A stretch of DNA of 53,433 nt from Candidatus Alistipes faecigallinarum (GCA_019115605.1 DXDG01000007.1:1-53433), one strand, 5' to 3'. Counted from the first letter of the stretch, positions 18,660-27,591 are shown. Program-made: numbers and translations. The notes: generated by a model from the sequence alone, not told the origin.

Positions 18660-20028
18660 CGCCATGAACCGCTTCACGGAATTCTACCGCATCAGTCCCC
18701 CGACCTCGGCTCGCGAGATGGACGCCGCCGCACGTTCGAAATACTACCGCCGCCTCCGTTTGCAGGCATTCGCGGCGGCGACGCTCGGATACAGTTTCTA
18801 CTATGTCTGCCGCACGAGTCTCAATGTCATGAAAAAACCCATTCTCGACAGCGGAGCGCTCGATGCATCCCAACTGGGTGTCATCGGATCGGTACTCTTG
18901 TTCGCCTATGCCGTCGGGAAATTCGTAAACGGATTCATTGCCGACTACTGCAACATCAAACGGTTCATGGCGACGGGACTCATCCTCTCGGCGGCGGTGA
19001 CCGCTCTGATGGGACTGCTGGGGCTGGCGCATTCCGTAGTTCCCACGGCAGTGATATTCGTCACGTTCGCCGTGATGTGGGGGATTAACGGCTGGGCACA
19101 ATCCATGGGAGCACCCCCGGCCATCATATCCCTCTCGCGATGGTATCCCCTCCGGGAGCGGGGAACCTACTACGGATTCTTCTCGGCGAGCCACAACCTC
19201 GGAGAATTCTTCTCATTCCTCTTCGTAGGCTCCATCGTGACATTCGCAGGATGGCAGGCAGGATTCTTCGGATCGGCCGTGGCGGGAGCAATTGGAGTGG
19301 TGATCGTCCTCTGCTGGCTCCATGACACCCCGGAATCCAAAGGACTGCCGCCTGTAGAAGCCCTGGCCCACGAGAAACCCGCACTTGGGGCCAACAAGTC
19401 CGTTCGGGAGATTCAAAAGCAAGTACTCCGCACCCCGGCGGTATGGGTGCTGGCAGCGGCCAGCGCGTTCATGTACATATCCCGCTATGCCATAAACGGC
19501 TGGGGAGTGCTGTTCCTGCAAGAGGCTAAGGGATACTCGGATGTGGAAGCCATATCCGTAGTCTCAATAAATGCCCTGCTGGGAATACTCGGAACCGTGC
19601 TCTCGGGATGGTTCTCGGACAAACTCTTCAAAGGAGACCGAAAGATACCTGCCCTGTTGTTCGGCATACTGAACTCCCTAGCCCTGGCCCTGTTCCTATA
19701 CGGAGGAAATGCCATGTGGGTGAACATCCTCTCGATGGTTCTGTTTGGAATAGCGATCGGAGTGCTGATCTGTTTCCTCGGAGGACTCATGGCCGTGGAC
19801 ATCGTGCCGAGAAAGGCGACGGGGGCCGCGCTGGGAGTGGTGGGTATAGCGTCCTACTGTGCTGCGGGAATTCAGGATGTCGCGTCAGGATGGCTCATAG
19901 ATGCGAACATTACCGTAACGGCAGATGGAATGAAGCATTATGACTTCGCACCTGTGGCCATATTTTGGATTACAGCGTCAGTAATATCATTCATACTGCC
20001 CCTGATGAACCGAAAGAAACAAGAATGA
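18652..20028 (+). CDS. glpT: Glycerol-3-phosphate/organophosphate antiporter (MFS, OPA family)
   Basis: A 458-residue inner-membrane MFS transporter of the organophosphate:phosphate antiporter family, most likely importing glycerol-3-phosphate in exchange for phosphate. About 12 membrane segments are visible. The family N-terminus is present (FAAATLGYSFYYVCRTSLNVMKKP), with conserved stretches LLFAYAVGKFVNGFIAD, GWAQSMGAPPAIISLSRWY, GTYYGFFSASHNLGEF and GWLIDANIT. Start at the ATG at 18652 gives the 8-bp overlap with the phosphodiesterase gene; a second ATG at 18664 is possible. UhpT- or PgtP-type hexose-phosphate or phosphoglycerate specificity cannot be ruled out from sequence alone, but the GDPD partner favours glycerol-3-phosphate. 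No terminator is evident after it. Confidence 0.88.
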   Translation: MTDAMNRFTEFYRISPPTSAREMDAAARSKYYRRLRLQAFAAATLGYSFYYVCRTSLNVMKKPILDSGALDASQLGVIGSVLLFAYAVGKFVNGFIADYCNIKRFMATGLILSAAVTALMGLLGLAHSVVPTAVIFVTFAVMWGINGWAQSMGAPPAIISLSRWYPLRERGTYYGFFSASHNLGEFFSFLFVGSIVTFAGWQAGFFGSAVAGAIGVVIVLCWLHDTPESKGLPPVEALAHEKPALGANKSVREIQKQVLRTPAVWVLAAASAFMYISRYAINGWGVLFLQEAKGYSDVEAISVVSINALLGILGTVLSGWFSDKLFKGDRKIPALLFGILNSLALALFLYGGNAMWVNILSMVLFGIAIGVLICFLGGLMAVDIVPRKATGAALGVVGIASYCAAGIQDVASGWLIDANITVTADGMKHYDFAPVAIFWITASVISFILPLMNRKKQE

Positions 20029-20036
20029 ATAGTTAA

Positions 20037-20132
20037 CTATTGAATATGACCTGCAACTGTACTCAGACATCTGATACTTCCATATGAAGTCAAATCCTCG
20101 ACTGCCACATTGGAAAAACACACTTTACCCAT
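20037..20132 (-). pseudogene. Truncated and frameshifted parE toxin remnant
   Basis: An ATG at 20132 overlaps the end of parD (ATGGGTAA) exactly as in intact parDE pairs. The first 14 codons read MGKVCFSNVAVEDL, a typical ParE start. The frame then slips: the next bases would give an IWKY-like continuation if one base were restored at about 20087. The actual frame stops after 31 residues at 20037. Normal ParE is about 95-100 residues, and the following gene ends at 20028, so the rest is deleted. No functional toxin is expected. Confidence 0.7.
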
Positions 20133-20370
20133 TGCGACGTTTGGATTTCAGAGTTTTCAAGTGTTGCTCCGGATCAAAGTCCACAGCCTCCCCGCTTTTT
20201 TCTCCGGCACGGATGGCGGCTTTAAGTTCTACCAGGCGGCTTTCGTTCTCTTCCAATAAACGGAGCCCTGCCCGAATGACTTCACTGGCATTGTTATACC
20301 TTCCTTCCGTAATCTTGGCCCGGATAAACTCTTCGAAATATCCGCCCAATGCTACCGATGTTGTCTTCAT
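20125..20370 (-). CDS. parD: ParD-family antitoxin
   Basis: An 81-residue protein of the ParD/CC2985 antitoxin family. An N-terminal ribbon-helix-helix DNA-binding half (MKTTSVALGGYFEEFIRAKITEGRYNNASEVIRAGLRLLEE) is followed by an acidic tail that normally wraps the ParE toxin (DFDPEQHLKTLKSKRR). It would repress its own promoter. Its partner downstream is only a 31-codon remnant, so this is now an orphan antitoxin. It may still neutralise related ParE toxins elsewhere in the genome or act only as a repressor; both are inferences. The frame is intact and of normal length. Confidence 0.85.
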   Translation of the reverse strand: MKTTSVALGGYFEEFIRAKITEGRYNNASEVIRAGLRLLEENESRLVELKAAIRAGEKSGEAVDFDPEQHLKTLKSKRRNG

Positions 20371-20420
20371 AATAGGGTTCTTTTCTGCAAAGTTGCCAAT
20401 ATTTGGTAATATTGCAAATT

Positions 20421-20606
20421 TTATCCGCCGATCCGGAACTCAATCCAGTTTCCAGCCCACGCCTTGAACGCTGCGACATAGGTCAGAGGCAGCTTTTCCC
20501 GGCATTTCAGATGCTCCCGCACGCGCTGGCGCAAATGTGTGGCTTCATCTTTCACGGCACCAAGAAATTCGGGTATAAGAGCATTTCGACTGCTGAAACA
20601 GGCCAA
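20421..20606 (-). CDS. Small hypothetical ORF, possibly a gene fragment
   Basis: A 61-residue reading frame upstream of parD on the same strand. The chain (MACFSSRNALIPEFLGAVKD..., then KCREKLPLTYVAAFKAWAGNW) has helical character and no low-complexity bias, unlike shadow frames. I do not recognise a family. It could be a small accessory protein of the toxin-antitoxin region or the tail of a decayed gene. It sits in a stretch that otherwise holds only remnants, so support is weak. Confidence 0.3.
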   Translation of the reverse strand: MACFSSRNALIPEFLGAVKDEATHLRQRVREHLKCREKLPLTYVAAFKAWAGNWIEFRIGG

Positions 20607-20917
20607 AAAACAATATCTCCGCCCCGTTCTATTCCCCCCCCATGTTGTCCATTCTCTGGCGCCCGTTTGGATCCGGATTCGCTACGAGCCAACCGACATG
20701 TTCGTTTTCAAACACTACGCTCTCATCGGATTAAGTGGAGTCATCCATTCTCCACCAAGAAACAACGCAAAAGATTGCAAATCCCTGTAAATCGCGAATT
20801 TACAGGGATTTTTATTTTGGCCAAATTGCAGAAAAAGGCATCGAAAAGCGGGTTGTCCGTGGCCTATTCGGTGTACATTCCCCGAACGGACAATGCGGTT
20901 TCCGACAACGAAAACTC
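20607..20917. other. Gene-poor stretch with an orphan terminator
   Basis: No convincing protein or RNA gene is seen in these 311 bases. The only clear element is the hairpin at 20781-20809 with its T-rich tail. Weak short inverted repeats (for example TGGAG...CTCCA around 20733-20751) are present. The stretch looks like decayed accessory DNA between the parD remnant and the AraC gene. Confidence 0.4.
20781..20817 (+). terminator. Rho-independent terminator with no obvious upstream gene
   Basis: A perfect 12-bp stem (ATCCCTGTAAAT at 20781-20792, its complement at 20798-20809) with a 5-base loop is followed by TTTTATTTT. Oriented for plus-strand transcripts, but no plus-strand gene lies between 20029 and here. 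It may end a read-through transcript from the glpT operon, an unseen small RNA, or a lost gene. Confidence 0.75.
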
Positions 20918-21850
20918 CTACGACTCCATATAGGCGGTCGGCGAACAGCCGACGGCCTTCTTGAAATAGACGCCGAAAAAGGACTGGTTGGCGAAGTTCA
21001 GCATGTCGGCGACCTGCTGTACGGTATATTGCCGGCTCTTCAGCAGCGCCTTGGCCTCCAGAATCACATAGTCACGGATCCAGTCTCCGGCATAGCGTCC
21101 GCTGACGGCGTGGATCACCTGCGAAAGGTATTTCGGCGTCAGGCACAACCTGTCGGCGTAAAACCCCACGCTGCGCTCTGCGGCAAAGTGCTGCCGCAGC
21201 TCCTCGAGAAAACGATCGAAGATCTGCTTCTTGCGGGATCCCTGTCGGGCGTCCTGCTCCTCCACGAGCGGCGCCATCTGTTGGCAGACGATCCCATAGA
21301 GCACCTGCAGATAGCCCTTCAGGATCTCGTGCTTGAAACGGAAATCGGGCTGCCGAAGTTTGTCGCGCAAGGCACGGCAGATGGCGAGGATCTCGGCGGT
21401 CTGCCCGTCGGTGAGTTCGATCGGAGATTGTTTTGCGAGGAACTTGCGGACAACGAGCGCCGCTTCGGAGTTATCCTCCGTTATGACAGGATCGTTCGAG
21501 AGGGCGATGAGGGCAATCCGGCAGTCGGGCGAAATCTCAAGGCACTGGCCTATCGTCCCGGGTGTAATGATCGTCAGCGAATTGCGGTGCAGTTCGTATT
21601 CGTTGAGATTGGATCTGATGCGCATTCTTCCGCCCAGGCAGAGGTGCATCATGGCAAACCGGATCTTGAAGGGGTACGGGGAGGTAAGGAAAGGGCGCAT
21701 CGTCGGGTCTCGGGTCAGATCACGCATCGGAGCCGAGTCGTCAAGGTCTCCCGCCAGAATGAACCGGTTTTCGAAGATGCAGTCGTGTTCATTGAAGGGA
21801 ATCGTCGTCAGATCGAGCGCATTGAAGTTCCGGAATTCAGCCATGATCAT
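20918..21850 (-). CDS. AraC-family transcriptional regulator
   Basis: A 310-residue regulator. The N-terminal part is a cupin-like sensing domain (HDCIFENRFILAGDL, MHLCLGGRMRIRSNLNEYELHRNSLTIITPG). The C-terminal 100 residues hold the double helix-turn-helix of AraC (YADRLCLTPKYLSQVIHAVSG, then VQQVADMLNFANQSFFGVYFKKAVGCSPTAY). It is divergent from the RND efflux operon, whose first start codon is 168 bp away, so it most likely controls those genes. The ligand is unknown. A promoter-like TATATTTG is found on its own strand just upstream of the start. Domain assignment is secure; target inferred from position. Confidence 0.9.
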   Translation of the reverse strand: MIMAEFRNFNALDLTTIPFNEHDCIFENRFILAGDLDDSAPMRDLTRDPTMRPFLTSPYPFKIRFAMMHLCLGGRMRIRSNLNEYELHRNSLTIITPGTIGQCLEISPDCRIALIALSNDPVITEDNSEAALVVRKFLAKQSPIELTDGQTAEILAICRALRDKLRQPDFRFKHEILKGYLQVLYGIVCQQMAPLVEEQDARQGSRKKQIFDRFLEELRQHFAAERSVGFYADRLCLTPKYLSQVIHAVSGRYAGDWIRDYVILEAKALLKSRQYTVQQVADMLNFANQSFFGVYFKKAVGCSPTAYMES

Positions 21851-21865
21851 TTATTTTTACGTTGG

Positions 21866-21873
21866 CAAATATA
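21866..21873 (-). promoter_or_regulatory. Candidate -7 box for the AraC gene
   Basis: On the minus strand this reads TATATTTG, an exact match to the Bacteroidetes -7 consensus TAnnTTTG, 16 bp before the AraC start codon. A properly spaced TTTG -33 element is not clear, so support is moderate. Confidence 0.45.
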
Positions 21874-22017
21874 CGGATTCAAACAACAAATCGGGGTATT
21901 TTATCTTCGAAAAGCTCGTTTTACCATCCTTTTGAATAATCAACACGCAACTTGCAACAAAAGGCTTCGCCGAAAATTCGGGAACTTTGCCGGCGTGAAA
22001 CCTCAAAAAACAACAAT

Positions 22018-23082
22018 ATGGCGAAGAAAACAGACAAATGGTGGATCGCACTGGCGGCGATCGTCTTGAGCGGCTGTTCGGGCGGACAATCCCAGACGCC
22101 GTTCGTGCGGAGCGTCTGTCTGACCCGGCCCGTGGCGCTGGGCGGCGAGACAACCCGCACCTATTCGGGCGTCGTACGGGCCGCCCACGAAGTGAATCTG
22201 GGATTCAAGACGGCCGGACAGATTGCACGGATCCACGTGGCCGCGGGAGACTACGTGCGGCGCGGTCAGCTGCTGGCCGAACTGGACGATGCCGACTACC
22301 GGCTGGCGGTCGAGGCGCTGCAGATTCAGTATGACCAGCTTCGCGACGAGGTGGAGCGTACCCGTCAGCTTTTCGAGCAGCGGAGCGTCTCGGCCAACGA
22401 CTTCGAGAAGGCCAGCGCCGGACTGCGGCAGCTGGGCATACAGCTGCAGGCCAACCGTAACAAACTCGACTACACGAAACTCTACGCCCCGACAGACGGC
22501 TACGTCCAACAGGTGAACTTCTCGCCGGCGGAGATGGTCGATGCCGGAACGGCTTTTACGACGTTGCTCGATGTTTCGCGCATGGAGGTCGAAGTCGACA
22601 TTCCAGCCGGTGAATACCTCCGGCGCGACCGCTTCACGCACTTCACCTGCCGGGCGGCCGGCATCGAGGGTGAGATTCCGCTGCGGCTGTCGGGACTTCC
22701 GCCCAAGGCCGACGGCAACCAGCTCTACCACCTGACTCTTGACTTTGCGGCACAGCCCGACCGGCAGCTGACGGCAGGAATGAACGTCGAGGTGCGGATC
22801 ACCGAGAGCGACACAACCCGCCGGCGGGGCTTCAGCGTGCCGTTGGGAGCCGTATTCCTGGCCGGAGAGACCCCCAGCGTGTGGGTCCTCGGGGCCGACT
22901 CGACCCTGCAGCGCCGGGCTGTCGTGCTTGACAATACCGATACCGAAGGACGCGCTGTTGTCCGCGAAGGGCTCGACGGCGGCGAACTGATTGTACGGGC
23001 CGGCGTGTCGGCTCTCAAAGAGGGTGAGAAGGTGCGCGTTGTGGAGGCTCCGAGTCAAACGAACGTTGGAGGAGTGCTGTGA
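22018..23082 (+). CDS. RND efflux periplasmic adaptor (membrane fusion protein)
   Basis: A 354-residue lipoprotein (signal to WIALAAIVLSGC, C20) that links the inner-membrane RND pump to the outer-membrane channel. It has the HlyD/MFP order: beta-barrel entry, biotinyl-lipoyl half (YSGVVRAAHEVNLGFKTAGQIARIHVAAGDYVRRGQLLAELDD), helical hairpin (about 95-150, heptad pattern), second lipoyl half (LDYTKLYAPTDGYVQQVNFSPAEMVDAGT) and membrane-proximal beta-domain (VPLGAVFLAGETPSVWVLG). The frame extends upstream to 21952, but the ATG at 22018 gives the lipoprotein signal. The stop overlaps the next start (TGATG). Confidence 0.92.
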   Translation: MAKKTDKWWIALAAIVLSGCSGGQSQTPFVRSVCLTRPVALGGETTRTYSGVVRAAHEVNLGFKTAGQIARIHVAAGDYVRRGQLLAELDDADYRLAVEALQIQYDQLRDEVERTRQLFEQRSVSANDFEKASAGLRQLGIQLQANRNKLDYTKLYAPTDGYVQQVNFSPAEMVDAGTAFTTLLDVSRMEVEVDIPAGEYLRRDRFTHFTCRAAGIEGEIPLRLSGLPPKADGNQLYHLTLDFAAQPDRQLTAGMNVEVRITESDTTRRRGFSVPLGAVFLAGETPSVWVLGADSTLQRRAVVLDNTDTEGRAVVREGLDGGELIVRAGVSALKEGEKVRVVEAPSQTNVGGVL

Positions 23083-26000
23083 TGAAGATGAAGTTGACCG
23101 AATTTTTCATGCGGCGGCCGGTGCTGTTCTGGTCGCTCATGGGGGCAATCCTCGTTGCCGGCATCCTGTCGTTTATCCGGATGCCCAAGCTGGAGGACCC
23201 GGCCGTGGCGGTCAAGCAGGCAATGGTTGTGATCCCCTACCCCGGAGCGAGCGCCCACGAGGTGGAGCTGAAGGCGGCCCAATTGATGGAGGACGAGCTG
23301 CGGGCGCTGCCCAACGTCAAGAAGGTGAAGAGCGAGTGCCGCAACGGCTCGGCCATGCTGACCGTCGAGTTCCAGATGACGGTGCTGAACCGCGATCTGG
23401 AGCAGCATTTCGATCTGCTGCGACGCAAGGTCAATGACGCCGCGGCGCGGCTGCCCGAGGGGTGCTACGACCCGGTCGTGATCGACGACATGATGGATGT
23501 CTACGGCATCTTCTACGCCCTGACGGCCGACGGATACGACTATCCGGAGATGTACCGCTATGCCAAATACCTGCGGCGCGAGCTGCTTGACGTGAAGGGC
23601 GTCAAGCGGATCAACATCGCCGGCAACCGCGACGAGGTAATCAACATCATCGTCTCGAAGGAGCAGATCGCCCGCAACGGCGTGATCCCCACGCAGATCA
23701 CCTCGGCCCTGCAGCAGGCCGGCAAGACGGTCAATGCCGGCATGTATCCGAGCGACGGCGAACGCATTGCCCTCTATGTCGATTCGGCGGCTGACGACGT
23801 GGAGGAGATCCGCAACCTGGAGATCCGCACGATGGACGGCCGTCAGATGCGCATCGGCGACGTGGCCCGCGTCGAACGGGGCTATGCCACACCGCAGCGC
23901 AACGGATTTTTTGTGGACGGGAAGCCTGCGCTGGCCCTCTGCATCGCCATGGAGTCGTCGGCCATCGTGCCCGACGTGGGACGGGCGGTCGATGCGCGGC
24001 TCGCGGAGGCGATGCAACAGCTTCCGGCCGGATTCCACACCGAGAAGATCTTCTTCCAGCCGGACAAGGTTTCGGAGGCCATCTCGGCGTTCATGTGGAA
24101 CCTGCTCGAATCGGTCGTGATCGTCATTCTGGTGCTGATCTTCACCATGGGGCTGCGCAGCGGTCTGATCATCGGCTTCGGACTAGTGCTGACGGTGGCC
24201 GTCTCGTTCCCGATCCTGCTGACGTGCGGCACGACGCTGCAGCGCATCTCGCTCGGCGCCTTCATCGTGGCCATGGGCATGCTGGTCGACAACGCCGTGG
24301 TCATCATGGACGGCATCCTGATCGACAAGAAGCGGGGCTTGAGTCCGAAGGTCTATCTCTACCGCATCGGCCGCAATACGGCCCTGCCGCTGCTCGGGGC
24401 GACCGTCATCGCCGCCTCGACCTTCCTGGGCATCTACCTTTCGCCCGATTCGGCGGGCGAATATGCCGGCGACCTCTTTCTGGTGCTGTGTGTGAGCCTG
24501 CTGGCCAGCTGGGTGCTGGCACTCGTCCAGGTGCCAATCTGCGCCAAGTCGTGGCTCCCGGTCCGTGAAAAGAGTGAGACCGCAGCGCAGAAACCGGCCG
24601 TGATGAACTCGCCGGTCCATCGTTTCGTACGTCGGGCGATCGCCTTCCTTATCGGTTACAAGCGGGCGACGATCGTTGTGGCCTTCGCCGTGCTGGGACT
24701 TTCGATCTTCGGCATGACGCGCGTCAAAAACCTCTTCTTCCCCGACTTCGACTACAAGCAGTTCGTCGTCGAGTGCTTCTTCCCTTCGGCCACGGATGCC
24801 GACCGGGTGCGCGACCGGCTGCTTGAGATGAGCGACAGCGTGCGGCTCCATCCGGGCATCGAGCGGGTGGCCGTCAGCCAGGGAAGCGCCCCGGCACACT
24901 ACTGTCTGGTGCGTCCGATGACCTCGGGCGGCGACTGCTACGGTGAGCTGATCGTCGACTGTCCCGACTACAGGACCGTTCTCAAGACGATCCCCTCGAT
25001 CCACCGGGGGCTGCGCAAGGCATTTCCCGAGGCCTACATCCGCATCCGCAAATACAACTTCTCGATCTCGACGTCGCACACCGTTGAGGTGGAGTTCGCC
25101 GGGCCCGATCCGGCCGTGCTGCGCGAATTGAGCGCGCAGGCCGAGGCCGTCATGCGCCGCTGTCCCTATGTCGATGCCTATTCCGTCGAGAACAACTGGA
25201 AGCCGAAGGGCAAGGCGCTCGTCGCCGAATTCAACCAGCAGGACGCCCTGCGGGCGGGGATCGGCCGCGGGGATGTGGCCAACGCCCTGCTGGCCGCCAC
25301 CGACGGCATGCCGGTCGGCGTACTGAACAACCAGGACCGCATGGTAACCTTGAATCTCCAGGTCCGCAATGACGACGGCAGCCGCATCCGCAACCTCGAC
25401 GAGATCCCCGTCTGGAGCATGATGAACTTCCGACTGACCGACGAGGAGCTGCAGGGGGCACTGACCGGCGGCCGGGGGATGAGTGAATTGCAGGACCGCA
25501 TGTTCCGCGCCATGCCGCTTGGAAATGCCGTGCGCGACATTCGTCTCGACTGGGACGAGGATGTCGTGCTGCGGATGAACGGCCGAAGGGTGATCGAGGC
25601 CGAGTGCGACCCGGATCCCGAGTGCGACGAGGCGACGCCGGCAAAGGTCGTGGCGGCAATCCGTCCCGAGATCGAAGCCATCCCGCTGCCCGAAGGCTAC
25701 ACGATGCGCTGGGTCGGCGAGGGCGAGCTGCAGGGCGAGGCGATCGGCAACCTGATGAAATACCTGCCGCTGACGATCTTCCTGATCCTGGCCATCCTGC
25801 TGCTGCTGTTCAACAGCTGGCGCAAGGTGCTGCTCATTCTGCTGTGTTTCCCGTTCGTCTTCTGCGGCATCACCCCCTCGCTGCTCCTCACCGGACAGCC
25901 GCTGACCTTCATGGCCATCATCGGCATGATGGGTCTGATCGGCATGATGGTCAAGAATGCCATCGTCCTCGTCGACGAGATCAACCGCCTGCAGACCGAA

Positions 26001-26237
26001 GAGCACCAGCCGCCCTACACGGCCGTTGTCGAGGCTACCGTCTCACGCGTACGGCCCGTGCTGATGGCCTCGCTGACGACGATCGTCGGCATGATCCCGC
26101 TCGTCGGCGACCCGATGTACGGATCGATGGCCCTGACGATCATGGGCGGCCTCACGGTCGGCACGATCATTACGCTCATTCTGCTGCCGCTCTTCTATGC
26201 GGCGATGTTCCGGATTCGCAAACCCCAAAACGCATAA
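23082..26237 (+). CDS. RND-family efflux permease
   Basis: A 1051-residue inner-membrane proton-driven pump of the AcrB/MexB superfamily. It has the expected repeat: TM1 near the N-terminus (FWSLMGAILVAGILSFIRMPKLEDPAV), a large periplasmic porter region, a TM bundle with the conserved helix GMLVDNAVVIMDGILIDKKRG, and a second half with the matching GLIGMMVKNAIVLVDEINR. It ends GGLTVGTIITLILLPLFYAAMF. The acidic residues in the first of these helices are the type used for proton relay. A GTG at 23079 is also in frame; ATG at 23082 is chosen because it overlaps the adaptor stop. The TM composition fits drug or lipid/bile-type exporters better than metal pumps (no methionine pair was sought in detail). 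Substrate unknown. Confidence 0.93.
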   Translation: MKMKLTEFFMRRPVLFWSLMGAILVAGILSFIRMPKLEDPAVAVKQAMVVIPYPGASAHEVELKAAQLMEDELRALPNVKKVKSECRNGSAMLTVEFQMTVLNRDLEQHFDLLRRKVNDAAARLPEGCYDPVVIDDMMDVYGIFYALTADGYDYPEMYRYAKYLRRELLDVKGVKRINIAGNRDEVINIIVSKEQIARNGVIPTQITSALQQAGKTVNAGMYPSDGERIALYVDSAADDVEEIRNLEIRTMDGRQMRIGDVARVERGYATPQRNGFFVDGKPALALCIAMESSAIVPDVGRAVDARLAEAMQQLPAGFHTEKIFFQPDKVSEAISAFMWNLLESVVIVILVLIFTMGLRSGLIIGFGLVLTVAVSFPILLTCGTTLQRISLGAFIVAMGMLVDNAVVIMDGILIDKKRGLSPKVYLYRIGRNTALPLLGATVIAASTFLGIYLSPDSAGEYAGDLFLVLCVSLLASWVLALVQVPICAKSWLPVREKSETAAQKPAVMNSPVHRFVRRAIAFLIGYKRATIVVAFAVLGLSIFGMTRVKNLFFPDFDYKQFVVECFFPSATDADRVRDRLLEMSDSVRLHPGIERVAVSQGSAPAHYCLVRPMTSGGDCYGELIVDCPDYRTVLKTIPSIHRGLRKAFPEAYIRIRKYNFSISTSHTVEVEFAGPDPAVLRELSAQAEAVMRRCPYVDAYSVENNWKPKGKALVAEFNQQDALRAGIGRGDVANALLAATDGMPVGVLNNQDRMVTLNLQVRNDDGSRIRNLDEIPVWSMMNFRLTDEELQGALTGGRGMSELQDRMFRAMPLGNAVRDIRLDWDEDVVLRMNGRRVIEAECDPDPECDEATPAKVVAAIRPEIEAIPLPEGYTMRWVGEGELQGEAIGNLMKYLPLTIFLILAILLLLFNSWRKVLLILLCFPFVFCGITPSLLLTGQPLTFMAIIGMMGLIGMMVKNAIVLVDEINRLQTEEHQPPYTAVVEATVSRVRPVLMASLTTIVGMIPLVGDPMYGSMALTIMGGLTVGTIITLILLPLFYAAMFRIRKPQNA

Positions 26238-26240
26238 ATC

Positions 26241-27557
26241 ATGAATATCAAGCATATATGTACGGCAATCGGTGCTGCGCTGCTGTCGTTCTCCACCGTC
26301 CGGGCCCAGGAGCCGCTGTCGCTCACGCTGGCCGAATGCCGCGAACGGGCCCTGGCACACAGCGAGGAGCTGCAGCAGGCCGACAACCGCCTCGAACAGG
26401 CGCGTCTCGACCGGCAGATCGCCTCGACGGCCGCTCTTCCCAACATCGAAGGCTCGGCGACGGGCGCCTATGTGCTGCCCGACATCGACATGATGGGCAT
26501 GGAGCTGCGCATGCGCGGCACCTACATGGCGGGGCTCACCCTCACGCAGCCGATCTATGCCGGCGGCAAAATCTCGGCCGCACGCCGCATGGCCCGCATC
26601 GGCGAGGAGGTGGCCGGCGAACAGCGGCGCATGACCCGCATGGATGTATTGGTCGAGGCGGACAACGCCTATTGGACACTGGTGGCCGTCGAAGGCAAGG
26701 TGCGCATGCTCGAAAGCTACGCGGCACAGATGGACACGCTTTACACCCAGACGGCGGCGGCCGTCGAGGCGGGCATGGCTCTCGAAAACGACCGGCTGCG
26801 CATCGAGGCCAAGCGCAGCGAGATCCGCTACCAGCTTCAGAAGGCCCGCAACGGCGCCGACCTGTGCCGCATGTCGTTGTGTCGGGTGATCGGCGCAGAC
26901 AACGACGTGCGGCCCGTGCCGGCGGACACCCTCTTCCAACCGGCGGCGCCGGGCGTGCTGCAGGCCGATCTGGAGGCACGGCCCGAACTGCGGATGCTCA
27001 AGCAGCAGGTGGCCCTCGGCGAGCAGCAGATCCGCGACGCCCGTTCGGCAATGCTGCCCACGGCCGGTCTCTCGCTGGGATATACCTATTACGGCAACAT
27101 CAAACTCAACAGCATGGTCGATGCGGGTAACGGAACGTTTGTCCCCCATACGCAGGAGTTCCGCGACGGACTGGGACTGGCGATGGTAGCCGTAAAGATA
27201 CCGATCTTCCACTGGGGCGAGAGCCGCAAGAAGGTGCGCAAGGCGCGTTTCGAACTGCGGAACGCGCAACTCGACCTGCAGAAAAACACGCGTCTGATGT
27301 CGCTCGAGGTCGAGCAGGCAATCCGCAACGTCGAGGACGGCTACCGGATGATCCAAACGGCCGAACTGGCCCTGCGGCAGGCCGAGGAGAATCTGCGCGT
27401 GATGCGCAACCGCCATGCGGCGCAGATGGCACCGCTTACGGACCTGCTGGATGCCCAGTCGCAGTGGCAGCAGGCCGCCAGCAACCGGATCGAGGCACAG
27501 ACGCAGTACCGGATCTACCAGACGGAGTATCTGCGGGCCTCGGGACGCCTGGAGTGA
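26241..27557 (+). CDS. TolC-family outer-membrane efflux channel
   Basis: A 438-residue outer-membrane factor with a cleavable signal (ALLSFSTVRA, then QEPLSLTLAECRERAL). Two long helical repeats typical of the family are seen (LEQARLDRQIASTAALPNIEGSA and LGEQQIRDARSAMLPTAGLSLGYTYYG), each followed by beta-strand segments. It starts 3 bp after the pump gene and completes the tripartite adaptor-pump-channel operon. An intrinsic terminator lies about 35 bp downstream. Unlike many Bacteroidetes outer-membrane factors, no lipid-attachment cysteine is seen. Confidence 0.92.
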   Translation: MNIKHICTAIGAALLSFSTVRAQEPLSLTLAECRERALAHSEELQQADNRLEQARLDRQIASTAALPNIEGSATGAYVLPDIDMMGMELRMRGTYMAGLTLTQPIYAGGKISAARRMARIGEEVAGEQRRMTRMDVLVEADNAYWTLVAVEGKVRMLESYAAQMDTLYTQTAAAVEAGMALENDRLRIEAKRSEIRYQLQKARNGADLCRMSLCRVIGADNDVRPVPADTLFQPAAPGVLQADLEARPELRMLKQQVALGEQQIRDARSAMLPTAGLSLGYTYYGNIKLNSMVDAGNGTFVPHTQEFRDGLGLAMVAVKIPIFHWGESRKKVRKARFELRNAQLDLQKNTRLMSLEVEQAIRNVEDGYRMIQTAELALRQAEENLRVMRNRHAAQMAPLTDLLDAQSQWQQAASNRIEAQTQYRIYQTEYLRASGRLE

Positions 27558-27591
27558 TTCTCGCCGCCGCACGTGCTTCAGTGCCGGCAAC

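Noticed and set aside
20640..20770. tRNA gene ahead of the orphan terminator
   Set aside because: No T-loop GTTC-RA motif or acceptor stem pairing could be found on either strand.
24183..26006. Long minus-strand frame opposite the RND pump
   Set aside because: Rich in His, Asp and Gln with no hydrophobic core or domain; explained by codon bias of the pump gene.
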